Part shown: positions 49,280-59,162 of the stretch, piece after piece | Position numbering within the stretch: the stretch's first letter is position 1 | How the letters are laid out: each line of letters starts with the position of its first letter | Source of the DNA: Ruminococcus sp. | GTDB lineage: Bacteria > Bacillota > Clostridia > Lachnospirales > Lachnospiraceae | Direction: 5' to 3' | Length of the DNA stretch: 64,000 nt | Assembly: GCA_013911065.1 (NCBI GenBank) | Contig: JACERV010000010.1 | Location: forward strand, 62,001-126,000 | Notes under the pieces: generated by a model | Databases searched by the model: none | What the model was told of the DNA's origin: nothing | Seen by the model: only the letters and a program-made list of their open reading frames with translations | Position numbers and translations under genes: made by a program

Positions 49280-49354
49280 GGGCAGTTTTATCCAAAGTCA
49301 AATACTTCGCGGCAGTTGCCAAGATTAAGCGGGCTTGACTTTGGCTCGTTGCCC
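49280..49354 (+). promoter_or_regulatory. Candidate structured leader upstream of mntP
   Basis: CCAAAGTCAA (49292-49301)/TTGACTTTGG (49335-49344), extended by GGGCA/TGCCC. Confidence 0.45.
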
Positions 49355-49362
49355 GGGGGAAT

Positions 49363-49415
49363 AAATGAGACTCATGTACGGTGTATTTGCCGTGCATGAG
49401 CCTCATTTTGCGTTT
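49363..49415 (+). terminator. Terminator-like hairpin
   Basis: AAATGAG-a-CTCATG-t-ACGG...CCGT-g-CATGAG-c-CTCATTT, T-rich tail TTTTGCGTTTCTT. Confidence 0.75.
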
Positions 49416-49476
49416 CTTGTAAGACACAGAAACCTGCGGCACAGACCTGAAATTTACTTACATAGGAGGAATACAA

Positions 49477-50040
49477 ATGGGAATAATGGAATTATTTTTG
49501 CTGGCTTCAGGGCTGTCAATGGATGCGTTTGCAGTGTCTGTCTGTAAGGGCCTGGCGATGCCGGGGATTACCGTAAAAAAAGCGTCTGTAGTAGGCGTAT
49601 GGTTCGGCGGGTTCCAGGCATTGATGCCCCTGCTTGGATATTTTCTTGGTACACAGTTTAAAGATAAAATTACAGACATTGACCACTGGATTATATTTAT
49701 CCTGCTTGGTATCATCGGTTTTAACATGATCCGGGAAGCATTGTCAGGAGAATGTGAGGCCACCAATGACGCACTGGATATAAAAACAATGTTTGTGCTT
49801 GCTGTAGCCACCAGCATTGATGCTCTGGCTGTGGGAATTACATTTGCATTCCTTAATGTGAAGATTTTTTCTGCCGTATCCTTTATTGGTGTGACTACAT
49901 TTATTTTATCGGCCGCAGGTGTTAAAATTGGAAATGTATTCGGGACAAAATATAAGGCAAAGGCAGAGCTGGCAGGCGGAGTTATTCTGATATTGCTGGG
50001 AACAAAGATATTGCTGGAACATCTTGGCTTGCTTTTATAA
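49477..50040 (+). CDS. mntP: Manganese efflux pump MntP
   Basis: [32 protein letters not shown]. Confidence 0.94.
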   Translation: MGIMELFLLASGLSMDAFAVSVCKGLAMPGITVKKASVVGVWFGGFQALMPLLGYFLGTQFKDKITDIDHWIIFILLGIIGFNMIREALSGECEATNDALDIKTMFVLAVATSIDALAVGITFAFLNVKIFSAVSFIGVTTFILSAAGVKIGNVFGTKYKAKAELAGGVILILLGTKILLEHLGLLL

Positions 50041-50041
50041 G

Positions 50042-50926
50042 TCAGAAGTCCCAGCACCCATCAATCACTTCTCTTGCTACATAAAGGGAACGGTCCTCCC
50101 TTGTACGCAGTGTCCATTTTACAAGTGTCAGCTGCCGTTCTTGTATTTCAATACAAGTAATGCATCTGGGATGCACGCAGCTCCCGGTATTGAAATAGGG
50201 GAATTCATTTGATCCTAACATGGGCCTGTGGGTATGACCCGCAACCAGAATCTTCTTCTCCTTGCTGGCCCAGTCCGATAGACGTTTTTCTATCTTTTTT
50301 TTCTGTGTATAGCTTCTGGCTGCACTTGTCGGATCGGATACACCCACGGCCTCTAAAGGCTTCCAGAGATACCGGACAAGAAATCTGCTTACAGGACTTA
50401 AATTGTTATTCAAAAAATCTGCCTGATGCCCATGTATCAGGTACAAATCATTTCCATGTTCCATATCTCTTAAAATCAGACTTTGCATATAGCATATATC
50501 GGGAAACAGCGGGACTTCGGATATCTGACCACTGACATGGTAAGTGGAACAATGCCGTTTGCAGTAACCACACCGCTTCTTACTTAGATCATGGTTTCCA
50601 TAAAGCATGAACAGACGGTTTTTATTCTTATATTTGGCCAGCAGCCAGAATACATTGCTGTGTATGTCAATGATTCTTGCAAAGGAACGGTTTTCCCACA
50701 GTTCATCTCCATCCCCCAGTTCAATATAAGTGTATCCTTTTTCATAATAATAGTTCAGTGCGGCAAAATAGAGATTCTGGTTTTTTAGAAAATTATCATT
50801 GTGGTTGCCGGTGCCCCTGTGACAGTCACTCATAAGTACAAAGCGGGAAGTGCTGTACAGGGGAACTTCCAAGGCATCTTCAAAAGCACGGGAAATACGT
50901 TTATACCAACTCATGAGCATCCCCAT
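50042..50926 (-). CDS. Calcineurin-like metallophosphoesterase
   Basis: LMSDCHRGTGNHND, LGDGDELWENR, YGNHDLSKK, VAGHTHRPM. Confidence 0.88.
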   Translation of the reverse strand: MGMLMSWYKRISRAFEDALEVPLYSTSRFVLMSDCHRGTGNHNDNFLKNQNLYFAALNYYYEKGYTYIELGDGDELWENRSFARIIDIHSNVFWLLAKYKNKNRLFMLYGNHDLSKKRCGYCKRHCSTYHVSGQISEVPLFPDICYMQSLILRDMEHGNDLYLIHGHQADFLNNNLSPVSRFLVRYLWKPLEAVGVSDPTSAARSYTQKKKIEKRLSDWASKEKKILVAGHTHRPMLGSNEFPYFNTGSCVHPRCITCIEIQERQLTLVKWTLRTREDRSLYVAREVIDGCWDF

Positions 50927-51807
50927 CTCTTTCTTCTGAACTTTCTGATACGAAGTATTTTTCGAAAAATAGGGGGCATAAAGTAATACAGATATAACAT
51001 CCGGTCCACGGTCATATCAAAAGGACTTGTTATCCATAGATAGAGACGGCAAAATATTCTGGATTTCCAAAGCACATAGCTTTGTACCCAGGAGTCCCAT
51101 GGAACACTTGGAACACTCTTGGGTTCCGTGAAGTAGAATTGTACAGTGCTGCTATAAACCAGCAGTTCACTGTTCTTATAGCCAAGCCTGTCAAGAGCAG
51201 CGGTAAAAGCATGGCACATATCTTCATCAGGAAAGGTTATGGTAATCTCTAGATTCAAGTCTTCCGGCTGGTTGGAAACTCCTGTCATAAAACCTGCCAG
51301 CCACCAATGGGGCTTGTAAATGCTGAAAAGAGTTCCGTTAGAATCTATCAGGCGCAGTTTTATAGGAAGCATTTCTTCCTGAGGGACAGCATGGAAGATT
51401 GTCTGCGGTCTCAGTGCCGGGGGGACAACAGAGTCCGCGCAGTAGATTCCAGCTTCTGCTCCGGTATAAATACCATATTGCCCCTTCCAGAACTTAATCA
51501 GCCAGGTTTTACCATGGTAATTGAAATATACCGGTTCACAGTCAAAGACCATATTCAGAGAAAGGGCTGCCAGATCGTAAAAATCTCCATATCCAAGCTT
51601 TCTCTGCCATGCATCGGTCCGGGCAGCAAACACATCCTGAACGAATAAGTAAGAGAAGCCGAAGGGCCGCGCCAATTCACTCAGCAGACTGCATTTCTCA
51701 AAATAAGGCATTTCATAAACTTTTCTTCGGATGTATTTTCTTCTGCGCCGGAGCAGCAAAAAAAGAAGAACCAATAATACAATCAAACCGGGAATAATGA
51801 TATACAT
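50911..51807 (-). CDS. Membrane-anchored protein of unknown function
   Basis: N-terminal TM plus Arg-rich stretch; 16-nt overlap with the downstream phosphoesterase gene. Confidence 0.7.
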   Translation of the reverse strand: MYIIIPGLIVLLVLLFLLLRRRRKYIRRKVYEMPYFEKCSLLSELARPFGFSYLFVQDVFAARTDAWQRKLGYGDFYDLAALSLNMVFDCEPVYFNYHGKTWLIKFWKGQYGIYTGAEAGIYCADSVVPPALRPQTIFHAVPQEEMLPIKLRLIDSNGTLFSIYKPHWWLAGFMTGVSNQPEDLNLEITITFPDEDMCHAFTAALDRLGYKNSELLVYSSTVQFYFTEPKSVPSVPWDSWVQSYVLWKSRIFCRLYLWITSPFDMTVDRMLYLYYFMPPIFRKILRIRKFRRKRWGCS

Positions 51808-51894
51808 ACTAAAATTCCTAAAGCTGTTCTTCCTATACTATATGCAGAATCTTATAAACCGTGTATCTGTTCAGAGCCATGAACGGATACACCG

Positions 51895-51925
51895 CAAGCC
51901 CCATCGCCAAAGGCGATGGGGCTTG
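51895..51925. terminator. Strong hairpin terminator
   Basis: CAAGCCCCATCGCC-aaa-GGCGATGGGGCTTG then TTATT. Confidence 0.85.
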
Positions 51926-52030
51926 TTATTGCATGCTTAATGTTTTCACAGGTCCTGTGCAGTAAATGCACAGTCCTGTACGGAACAGTTACAAAACTGT
52001 GACCACTTCCCGGCACAGCCGAAACCGTAA

Positions 52031-52516
52031 TTAAATATATTCTAACTTCTCAAAATACTGCATCAGGATATCAGCACAGTTCTCAACCCCAAGTTTGGAA
52101 GTGTCAAGTATCATATGGTAGTCGTTTACATCTCCCCAGGTTTTTCCTACATGTTCATAATAATACGCAGCACGTTCTTCATCTGTATGCTCCACCTTCT
52201 CACGGGCATCCTCGTAGGAGAGAGATTCGAGCTCCATGATTCTATATATGCGGTCCTCTTTGTCTGCATAAACGAAAATGTTCAGAACATTCATTTTGTC
52301 CTTCAGGATATCCGAAGCACAGCGGCCAAGGATGATGCAGGGATTGGCAGCAAGTTCACGGATAGCTTCCGCTTCGGTATCATACATGTGGGCACCAATC
52401 TGTTGTTCAATATATGCTTTGTCATATACAGGGATATCCAGCCGTTCGGAAAGCTCTTTTGCAATCACACTTGCACCGGTGCCGAAACGGCGGCTCATGG
52501 TAATTACTAATTTCAT
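52031..52516 (-). CDS. Cytidylate kinase-like family protein
   Basis: ITMSRRFGTGASVIAKELSERLDIPVYDK, IILGRCASDIL. Confidence 0.85.
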   Translation of the reverse strand: MKLVITMSRRFGTGASVIAKELSERLDIPVYDKAYIEQQIGAHMYDTEAEAIRELAANPCIILGRCASDILKDKMNVLNIFVYADKEDRIYRIMELESLSYEDAREKVEHTDEERAAYYYEHVGKTWGDVNDYHMILDTSKLGVENCADILMQYFEKLEYI

Positions 52517-52688
52517 GTGAATTCCTCCTTCGTGTATGCGATTAAGTTTTATGTAAATACTTTGTTTTTCTTATTATAACATTAATCCAGAAGAGGGAAA
52601 AGGAAAAAAAGAAAATTGCCCGGAGGGTTTGCATAATGGTTCCGCAGGTATTATAATAAGCAGTATCCGATTTGAAAGGGGACGTGCC

Positions 52689-53123
52689 ATGAAAAGTAAA
52701 AAAAATTGGTTTGTTATTGCCTGTGTGTTTGTATTTTTGGTACTTCTTTTCATATCGAAAGAAGTAGGAGAGCGCAGCGGCCAAGAGGTGGCATCCGGAC
52801 TGAAAAATGAGAGCACTTCCTGCCGGAGCCAGGACCAGGCTGCAGGCATGAAAAGGGGAGAGAGAGGAACCATTCTTTTTTGGGAATCTAAAGAGGACAG
52901 TTTCATAAATGACGGCAGGACAAGAGAAGAGATGGCTGTAATTCCCCTATTTTTTCTGATAGATTTCCTAATAATCATTTTCTCAAGACTATTTCCAGGA
53001 GGCAGGACATGGCTGGTTATTTGGTCATTCTGTATGGCATTTCAAGGATATACTATGCGTAAGCTTTGCATTCTCCAGGCTCAGGATGGAAAAAAGGAAC
53101 CCTATTTCTATTTTGTTTCATAA
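52689..53123 (+). CDS. Hypothetical membrane protein
   Basis: Two predicted TM segments; ATG 52689 preferred over the listed 52629. Confidence 0.5.
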   Translation: MKSKKNWFVIACVFVFLVLLFISKEVGERSGQEVASGLKNESTSCRSQDQAAGMKRGERGTILFWESKEDSFINDGRTREEMAVIPLFFLIDFLIIIFSRLFPGGRTWLVIWSFCMAFQGYTMRKLCILQAQDGKKEPYFYFVS

Positions 53124-53184
53124 GGATAAAAAAGGATTATCTGGATAGCTATGCAAGCCAGGGTAAATAAGAGGAGGATATATT

Positions 53185-55341
53185 TTGAAGGCGAAAAAAA
53201 GAAATGTATGGATTGTACTGTGTGTCATTGCAGCGTTTATTTATATTGCCATTTTCGGACTGGGAAGTGGATTTAAGGGTGCAGTGGATATGCGTTTCGG
53301 GATCGATATCCGAGGGGGCGTAGAAGCTATATTCGAACCTGAGGGAGTGGATAAGGCGCCCTCTGCATCGGATTTGGAATCTGCCAGAATCGTAATAGAA
53401 AACCGTCTGGATGCACAGAACATACTGGACCGTGAAGTGACAGTAGATAAAGAGAACGGAAATATCATTGTCCGCTTCCCTTGGAAGTCTGATGAGAAGG
53501 AGTTCAATCCCGAGGCGGCGATTGCTGAATTAGGAGAAACTGCAAAGCTGACCTTCCGCGACCCGGAGGGGAATGTATTGGTAGAGGGGAAGGATGTAAC
53601 TGACAGCCAGGTGGTAAGGGACCAGCAGACTGGGGAATATGTAGTTTCTCTTAAGTTTGACAAGGCTGGTGCAGAAGATTTTGCAGATGCCACGACAAAA
53701 CTTGTAGGCAAGTCTATGGGCATTTATATGGATGAGGAGCAGATTTCCAATCCCCTTGTGCGGGAAGCTATTCAAGGAGGAGAGGCTGTTATCAACGGAA
53801 TGGATTCCCAGGAGGAGGCAAAGGCTCTGTCTGAGAAAATCAACGCCGGAGCACTGCCCTTTTCTCTCAAGACAACGAACTATAATACCATCAGCCCCAC
53901 ACTGGGCAGCGGTGCACTGAAAGCAATGACATCAGCCGCAGCAGTGGCATTTATTCTGGTATGCCTGTTCATGATGACGTATTACCGGCTTCCGGGCCTG
54001 ATTGCCTGCCTGACGATGGTTTTCCAGATGAGCCTGCAGGTACTGGCGCTTTCTGTACCCCAGTATACATTGACCCTTCCTGGAATTGCAGGTTTAATCT
54101 TATCGCTGGGTATGGCAGTGGATGCGAACGTTATCATTAACGAGCGTATCGGTGAAGAATTAAGCAAAGGAAGCAGTATTAAGAATGCAGTGAAGATGGG
54201 ATATAAAAATGCGTTTTCTTCTGTATTGGATGGAAATATTACAACGGCGGCAATTGCTGTGATTTTGATGATTTTCGGATCCGGAACGATGCTCAGTTTT
54301 GGTTATACGCTGCTGACGGGAGTTCTACTTAATCTGGCAGTTGGTGTCTGGCTCTCCAGAATTATGTTAAGCTCGGTGGTTCTGTATCCTAAGTTCCAGA
54401 ACCTAAAGCTGTTCTATATGAAGAAGACAAGAAAGGTTATAGATTTTCTTGGGAAGCGAAAAGCGATTTTCCTATTTACGGCAGCAATGCTTCTTGTAGG
54501 TTCTATCATCAGTGGAATGCGCGGTATTACATTGGATACCCAGTTTACAGGAGGGGTTATCCTGAAATATACCTGTGAAGGCACACCGGATACCGCCCAG
54601 GCGGCTCAGGCGGCTGAGGAGGTGTTGAACCGTCCGGTCAACGCCCAGGCTGGAGAAGATTTTGTATCCGGGCAGACAAAGCTGGTATTGAATCTTGGCG
54701 GCCATCAGGGAATCTCACCACAGGAACAGGCAAAAGTGCTTGATGCCTTAAATAAAGTCCAGCCTGAACAAAAATACAAGTCGTCAGAAAGCTATGCGGT
54801 AGAGCCTTACATCGGAGCACGTGCGCTGAAAAATTCTGCAATTGCGATTGTATTGGCAATGTTGTTTATTATTGTTTATATTGCACTGCGTTTTTCTGTA
54901 TTGTCAGGGCTATCTGCCGGAATATCAGGAGTAATTGCTCTTATATACGATGTATTTATTGTATTTTTGGTGTTTGGAGTCTGCAAAATACCAATTAATG
55001 ATGCTTTTGTGTCTGTAACCCTGACAATTATCGGATATTCAATTAACGATACAATTGTCCTTTATGACAGGATACGGGAGCATATGCGTACACGTACGAA
55101 AGAAGGACTTATACCCCTTGTAAACCAGAGTATTACCGAGACATTGGGACGGTCAATTAATACAGCATTTACCACAGTACTCTGTGTAGCGGTCATTTTA
55201 GTTTTTGCGGTAATTTATAATATAGATTCAATCAGAGTCTTTGCACTTCCTATGCTGGTCGGAATGATAAGCGGGTGTTATTCTTCCATATGTGTAGCAG
55301 CATCTGTATGGGTGACATGGAAAAATAGGAAAAAATCTTAA
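53185..55341 (+). CDS. secDF: Fused protein translocase subunit SecDF
   Basis: DMRFGIDIRGGVEAIFEP (SecD), LSLGMAVDANVIINERIGEE, DTQFTGGVILKY and IGYSINDTIVLYDRIRE (SecF) in one ORF. Confidence 0.95.
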   Translation: MKAKKRNVWIVLCVIAAFIYIAIFGLGSGFKGAVDMRFGIDIRGGVEAIFEPEGVDKAPSASDLESARIVIENRLDAQNILDREVTVDKENGNIIVRFPWKSDEKEFNPEAAIAELGETAKLTFRDPEGNVLVEGKDVTDSQVVRDQQTGEYVVSLKFDKAGAEDFADATTKLVGKSMGIYMDEEQISNPLVREAIQGGEAVINGMDSQEEAKALSEKINAGALPFSLKTTNYNTISPTLGSGALKAMTSAAAVAFILVCLFMMTYYRLPGLIACLTMVFQMSLQVLALSVPQYTLTLPGIAGLILSLGMAVDANVIINERIGEELSKGSSIKNAVKMGYKNAFSSVLDGNITTAAIAVILMIFGSGTMLSFGYTLLTGVLLNLAVGVWLSRIMLSSVVLYPKFQNLKLFYMKKTRKVIDFLGKRKAIFLFTAAMLLVGSIISGMRGITLDTQFTGGVILKYTCEGTPDTAQAAQAAEEVLNRPVNAQAGEDFVSGQTKLVLNLGGHQGISPQEQAKVLDALNKVQPEQKYKSSESYAVEPYIGARALKNSAIAIVLAMLFIIVYIALRFSVLSGLSAGISGVIALIYDVFIVFLVFGVCKIPINDAFVSVTLTIIGYSINDTIVLYDRIREHMRTRTKEGLIPLVNQSITETLGRSINTAFTTVLCVAVILVFAVIYNIDSIRVFALPMLVGMISGCYSSICVAASVWVTWKNRKKS

Positions 55342-55488
55342 TTTTACTTTAAGGAGTCTTAATAAAACTTCATCCTGTTGCGAAAAGTGCGGAAAAATGC
55401 TATCATAACCTGGTATATACCCTGCGCATATGTGAGCGGTAAAGAAATTAATCGCAGAGCACAGGAAGAAATGAAGGGAGCATGACAG

Positions 55489-57162
55489 ATGGGTCAGCAA
55501 AAGATGAGCGCAAGTGAGCGGGAAGCATATAGAAAAGAGCAGGCCAGAAAACGCCGCAGGATGGAAGAAAAACAGAGAAGGACAGTAAGTGAGAACCCGG
55601 CTAAATCAGTGGCGGGCGGCTCAGGCAGAAAAAGCGGCAGCCAAGGTCCGGCCGGAAAAAATAGAGGGAATGATAAAGGAACCGGGAAGAAGCAGACTTC
55701 TAATAAGATAAGCAGACAGATTGGAATCATTCTGTGTGGAATCCAGTTGGCTGTAACTTTGGTATTTATTGTAGCTTTGCTGGTCCTGAATATGCTGCCG
55801 ATGAAATATCTGGGGGTAATCGTGGGCATGCTGCTGGTGCTTTGGATTATTCTGCTGGTTGGACAGCTTATATCTAAGAAAAAAGCAATTGCCGGAAAGG
55901 TAATCAGTGTTCTCATGTCTATTGTGCTGGCGTTTGGTTCCTACTATATATTTAAAACAAATGGAACAGTTGAAAATATAAGCGGCGGTAATAAAAAAGT
56001 GGATAAGATGGTAGTTGCGGTGCTGGCGGAGGATCAGGCCGAGACGATTGAAGATGCAGCCGGTTACGATTTTGGTGTGCAGTATACCATGAAGGGGGAC
56101 GATGTTAAAAGTACAGTAGAATCGATCAACCAGGAATTGGGAAGTGATATTTCTACAGTAGAATACAACAGTCTGAATGAACAGGCAGCAGCATTGCATG
56201 ACGGTGAAGTCCAGGCTATTATCTATAATGATGCTTATACATCAATTCTAGAGGAAGCTTTTGAAGGATACAGCAATGCAGTGAAGATTATTTACTCTCA
56301 TGAAATTACAAGTGAAATTGAGAATACGGCAGCGGACGTAAAAGTAGCCGATGACTCTTTTACAGTGTACATCAGCGGTATTGATGTGTATGGGGCTATT
56401 GAGACCAACAGCCGCAGTGATGTAAATATGATAGCAACTGTGAACCCTACTACTCATCAGATTCTTTTAGTCACTACACCTAGGGACTATTATGTGGAAA
56501 TTCCTGGGATTTCAGGCGGACAGAAGGATAAGCTGACTCATGCGGGTATTTACGGAGTAGATGCGTCTATGGCTACTTTGGAAGAGCTTTATGATACAGA
56601 GATTGATTTCTATGCAAGAGTAAACTTTACCTCTCTTGTACAAATGGTAGATGCACTGGGAGGAGTGGATGTGATATCCGAGCAGGCCTTTACAACGAGT
56701 GATGAATCCGGACTGGTAATGAATGTGGCACAGGGAGAGAATCATTTTACCGGGCAGCAGGCACTGGCGTTTTCCAGAGAGAGAATGAATGTGGACGGCG
56801 GGGATTTCCAGAGAGGAAAAAACCAGCAGGCTGTGATTATAGCTATGATTAAGAAGGCGGTTTCACCTGCTATTTTGACTGGCGCCAATGGAATTTTGAG
56901 CAGCATAAGCGGAAATGTGGATACGAACATGTCCCAGGAACAGATTCAGGAATTGATTAAAAGTCAGCTTGCTGGCGGGGGAGCATGGAATATCAAATCC
57001 ATGGCAGCAGAAGGAACGGGGGATGACCAGGAATGTTATTCCTCTCCAGGCAGCATACTCTATGTAACCCAGCCTGATCTGAATACTGTTACGGCTATCA
57101 AAGACGCCATTGATGCAGTGGAAAACGGTGAGCTGCTGCCGGATTCAGAAGTGGCTCAATAA
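55489..57162 (+). CDS. LytR-CpsA-Psr family protein
   Basis: SDVNMIATVNPTTHQILLVTTPRDYYVEI, KLTHAGIYGVDAS, FSRERMNVDGGDFQRGKNQQ. Confidence 0.93.
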   Translation: MGQQKMSASEREAYRKEQARKRRRMEEKQRRTVSENPAKSVAGGSGRKSGSQGPAGKNRGNDKGTGKKQTSNKISRQIGIILCGIQLAVTLVFIVALLVLNMLPMKYLGVIVGMLLVLWIILLVGQLISKKKAIAGKVISVLMSIVLAFGSYYIFKTNGTVENISGGNKKVDKMVVAVLAEDQAETIEDAAGYDFGVQYTMKGDDVKSTVESINQELGSDISTVEYNSLNEQAAALHDGEVQAIIYNDAYTSILEEAFEGYSNAVKIIYSHEITSEIENTAADVKVADDSFTVYISGIDVYGAIETNSRSDVNMIATVNPTTHQILLVTTPRDYYVEIPGISGGQKDKLTHAGIYGVDASMATLEELYDTEIDFYARVNFTSLVQMVDALGGVDVISEQAFTTSDESGLVMNVAQGENHFTGQQALAFSRERMNVDGGDFQRGKNQQAVIIAMIKKAVSPAILTGANGILSSISGNVDTNMSQEQIQELIKSQLAGGGAWNIKSMAAEGTGDDQECYSSPGSILYVTQPDLNTVTAIKDAIDAVENGELLPDSEVAQ

Positions 57163-57185
57163 AAGGGATACTGAGGAAAAGAAAT

Positions 57186-59162
57186 ATGATAAAACTGTTT
57201 AAAAAGTGGGACCTTTCTATTGTTTATAAAGTGCTTTTGGTATTTTTGGACCTTGCATTTATCAATGTCAGTTCGTTTCTGGCATTGTGGGTCCGCTTCA
57301 ATATGCATATTAGTGAGATACCAATTGAGTATGCCGATTCGGTGAAAGAACTGATTGTGGTGAATACGCTTGTTACGGTTGCCATTTTTGCGGTATGCAG
57401 GCTTTATACAAGTTTGTGGAGATTTGCAAGCATCAAGGAGCTGATATATATTATTGAAGCCTGCATGGCATCGGTTTTATTTAATATTTTAGCTTATTAT
57501 CTTACTTACAGGATTATATACAGAAGTTATTTTCCATTGTATGTTACGGCCTTGTTCCTGCTTACCTGCTTCAGCCGTTTTTCTTACAGGCTGGCAAGGC
57601 TGCTTTACCGCGGAAATATTCATGGGCGTCATGTGCGTAATACCATGATTATCGGAGCAGGAGAGGCGTGCAATGTAGTGATGAAGGAGCTGGAACTCAG
57701 CACGGAGCTGGACGCAAAAATCTGTTGTGTGATTGATGATAATCCAAGAAAACACGGAACGTATATTCATGGAGTAAAAGTAGTCGGCGGCAGAGAAGAT
57801 ATCCTCAAGAATGTAGAGAAATACCGTATTAATGAGATTATTGTTGCCATTCCCAGTGCAGACAAAAGGGAAAGGCAGAAAATTCTGGAAATCTGTCAGA
57901 AGATTTCTGACTGTGAGCTGAAAATTCTTCCCGGAGTATATCAGTTAGTAAATGGGGAGGTCAGCGTTTCCAAGCTGCGTAATGTGGAAATAGAAGACTT
58001 GCTGGGGAGAGATCCTATACGGGTGACGACAGAGAAAATCGGGCGTTATGTATCGGGAAAAGCCGTGCTGGTGACAGGCGGAGGCGGAAGCATCGGCAGT
58101 GAGCTTTGCCGTCAGATTGCGGCAAACGGCGTGAAACAGTTGATTATTTTTGATATTTATGAGAATAATGCCTATGAAATCCAGCAGGAGCTGAAAGCCA
58201 AATATCCAAATCTGGATTTGATTGTACTGATTGGTTCTGTCAGAAACGGAAGAAAGTTAAATAGTATTTTCGCCAAGTACCGCCCTGATATCGTATATCA
58301 TGCGGCAGCGCATAAGCATGTTCCGTTGATGGAGGACAGCCCAAACGAAGCAATTAAAAATAATGTGTTTGGAACGTATAAGACTGCATTGGCGGCAGAC
58401 AGATACGGAGTAGAAAAGTTTGTCCTCATTTCCACAGACAAAGCAGTGAATCCGACGAATATTATGGGGGCATCCAAGCGGATGTGTGAGATGATTATCC
58501 AGGTGTTCAACAGGCGCTCAGAGACAGAGTATGTAGCGGTACGTTTTGGAAATGTGTTAGGCAGTAACGGCAGTGTGATACCATTATTTAAGAAGCAGAT
58601 AGAAGCAGGCGGGCCGGTTACAGTAACCCACCCGGATATTATCCGGTATTTTATGACCATACCGGAGGCAGTATCTTTAGTACTGCAGGCAGGAGCCAGT
58701 GCGAAAGGCGGAGAGATATTTGTTCTGGATATGGGGCAGCCGGTACGAATTGTAGATTTAGCAAAAAATTTAATCCGGTTATCCGGATATACTCTTGGTG
58801 TAGACATAGATATCCGGTATACCGGTCTGCGTCCGGGAGAAAAACTATATGAAGAGCTTTTGATGGCAGAAGAAGGCTTGGAAAGTACGGAAAATCAGAA
58901 AATCCATATTGGGAAACCTATTGAATTTGATGAAAAGGAATTTTTAAAAGATTTGGAAGACTTATACCAGGCAGCATATGCGGAGACAGACGATATGAAA
59001 TATATTGTCCATAAGATTATTCCAACTTACCGTTTAAGAGAAGCAGATATCCTCAGAGATCAGCAGATACAGGCATGTTGGAAAAAGGAATTTACAGACA
59101 CCCGCTCCAAGCTGCCTAGTGCTTTTTTGGACGGAGGAACCGCTCATAAGGAGGATATATGA
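57186..59162 (+). CDS. Membrane nucleotide-sugar 4,6-dehydratase (CapD/FlaA1/PglF type)
   Basis: N-terminal TM region, GGGGSIGSELCRQI, HAAAHKHVPLMEDSP, STDKAVNPTNIMGASKR (Met at the usual Tyr position). Confidence 0.93.
   Translation: MIKLFKKWDLSIVYKVLLVFLDLAFINVSSFLALWVRFNMHISEIPIEYADSVKELIVVNTLVTVAIFAVCRLYTSLWRFASIKELIYIIEACMASVLFNILAYYLTYRIIYRSYFPLYVTALFLLTCFSRFSYRLARLLYRGNIHGRHVRNTMIIGAGEACNVVMKELELSTELDAKICCVIDDNPRKHGTYIHGVKVVGGREDILKNVEKYRINEIIVAIPSADKRERQKILEICQKISDCELKILPGVYQLVNGEVSVSKLRNVEIEDLLGRDPIRVTTEKIGRYVSGKAVLVTGGGGSIGSELCRQIAANGVKQLIIFDIYENNAYEIQQELKAKYPNLDLIVLIGSVRNGRKLNSIFAKYRPDIVYHAAAHKHVPLMEDSPNEAIKNNVFGTYKTALAADRYGVEKFVLISTDKAVNPTNIMGASKRMCEMIIQVFNRRSETEYVAVRFGNVLGSNGSVIPLFKKQIEAGGPVTVTHPDIIRYFMTIPEAVSLVLQAGASAKGGEIFVLDMGQPVRIVDLAKNLIRLSGYTLGVDIDIRYTGLRPGEKLYEELLMAEEGLESTENQKIHIGKPIEFDEKEFLKDLEDLYQAAYAETDDMKYIVHKIIPTYRLREADILRDQQIQACWKKEFTDTRSKLPSAFLDGGTAHKEDI

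Noticed and set aside
49458-50057. 199-aa minus-strand ORF opposite mntP
   Set aside because: MntP motifs are on the + strand; antisense product lacks motifs.
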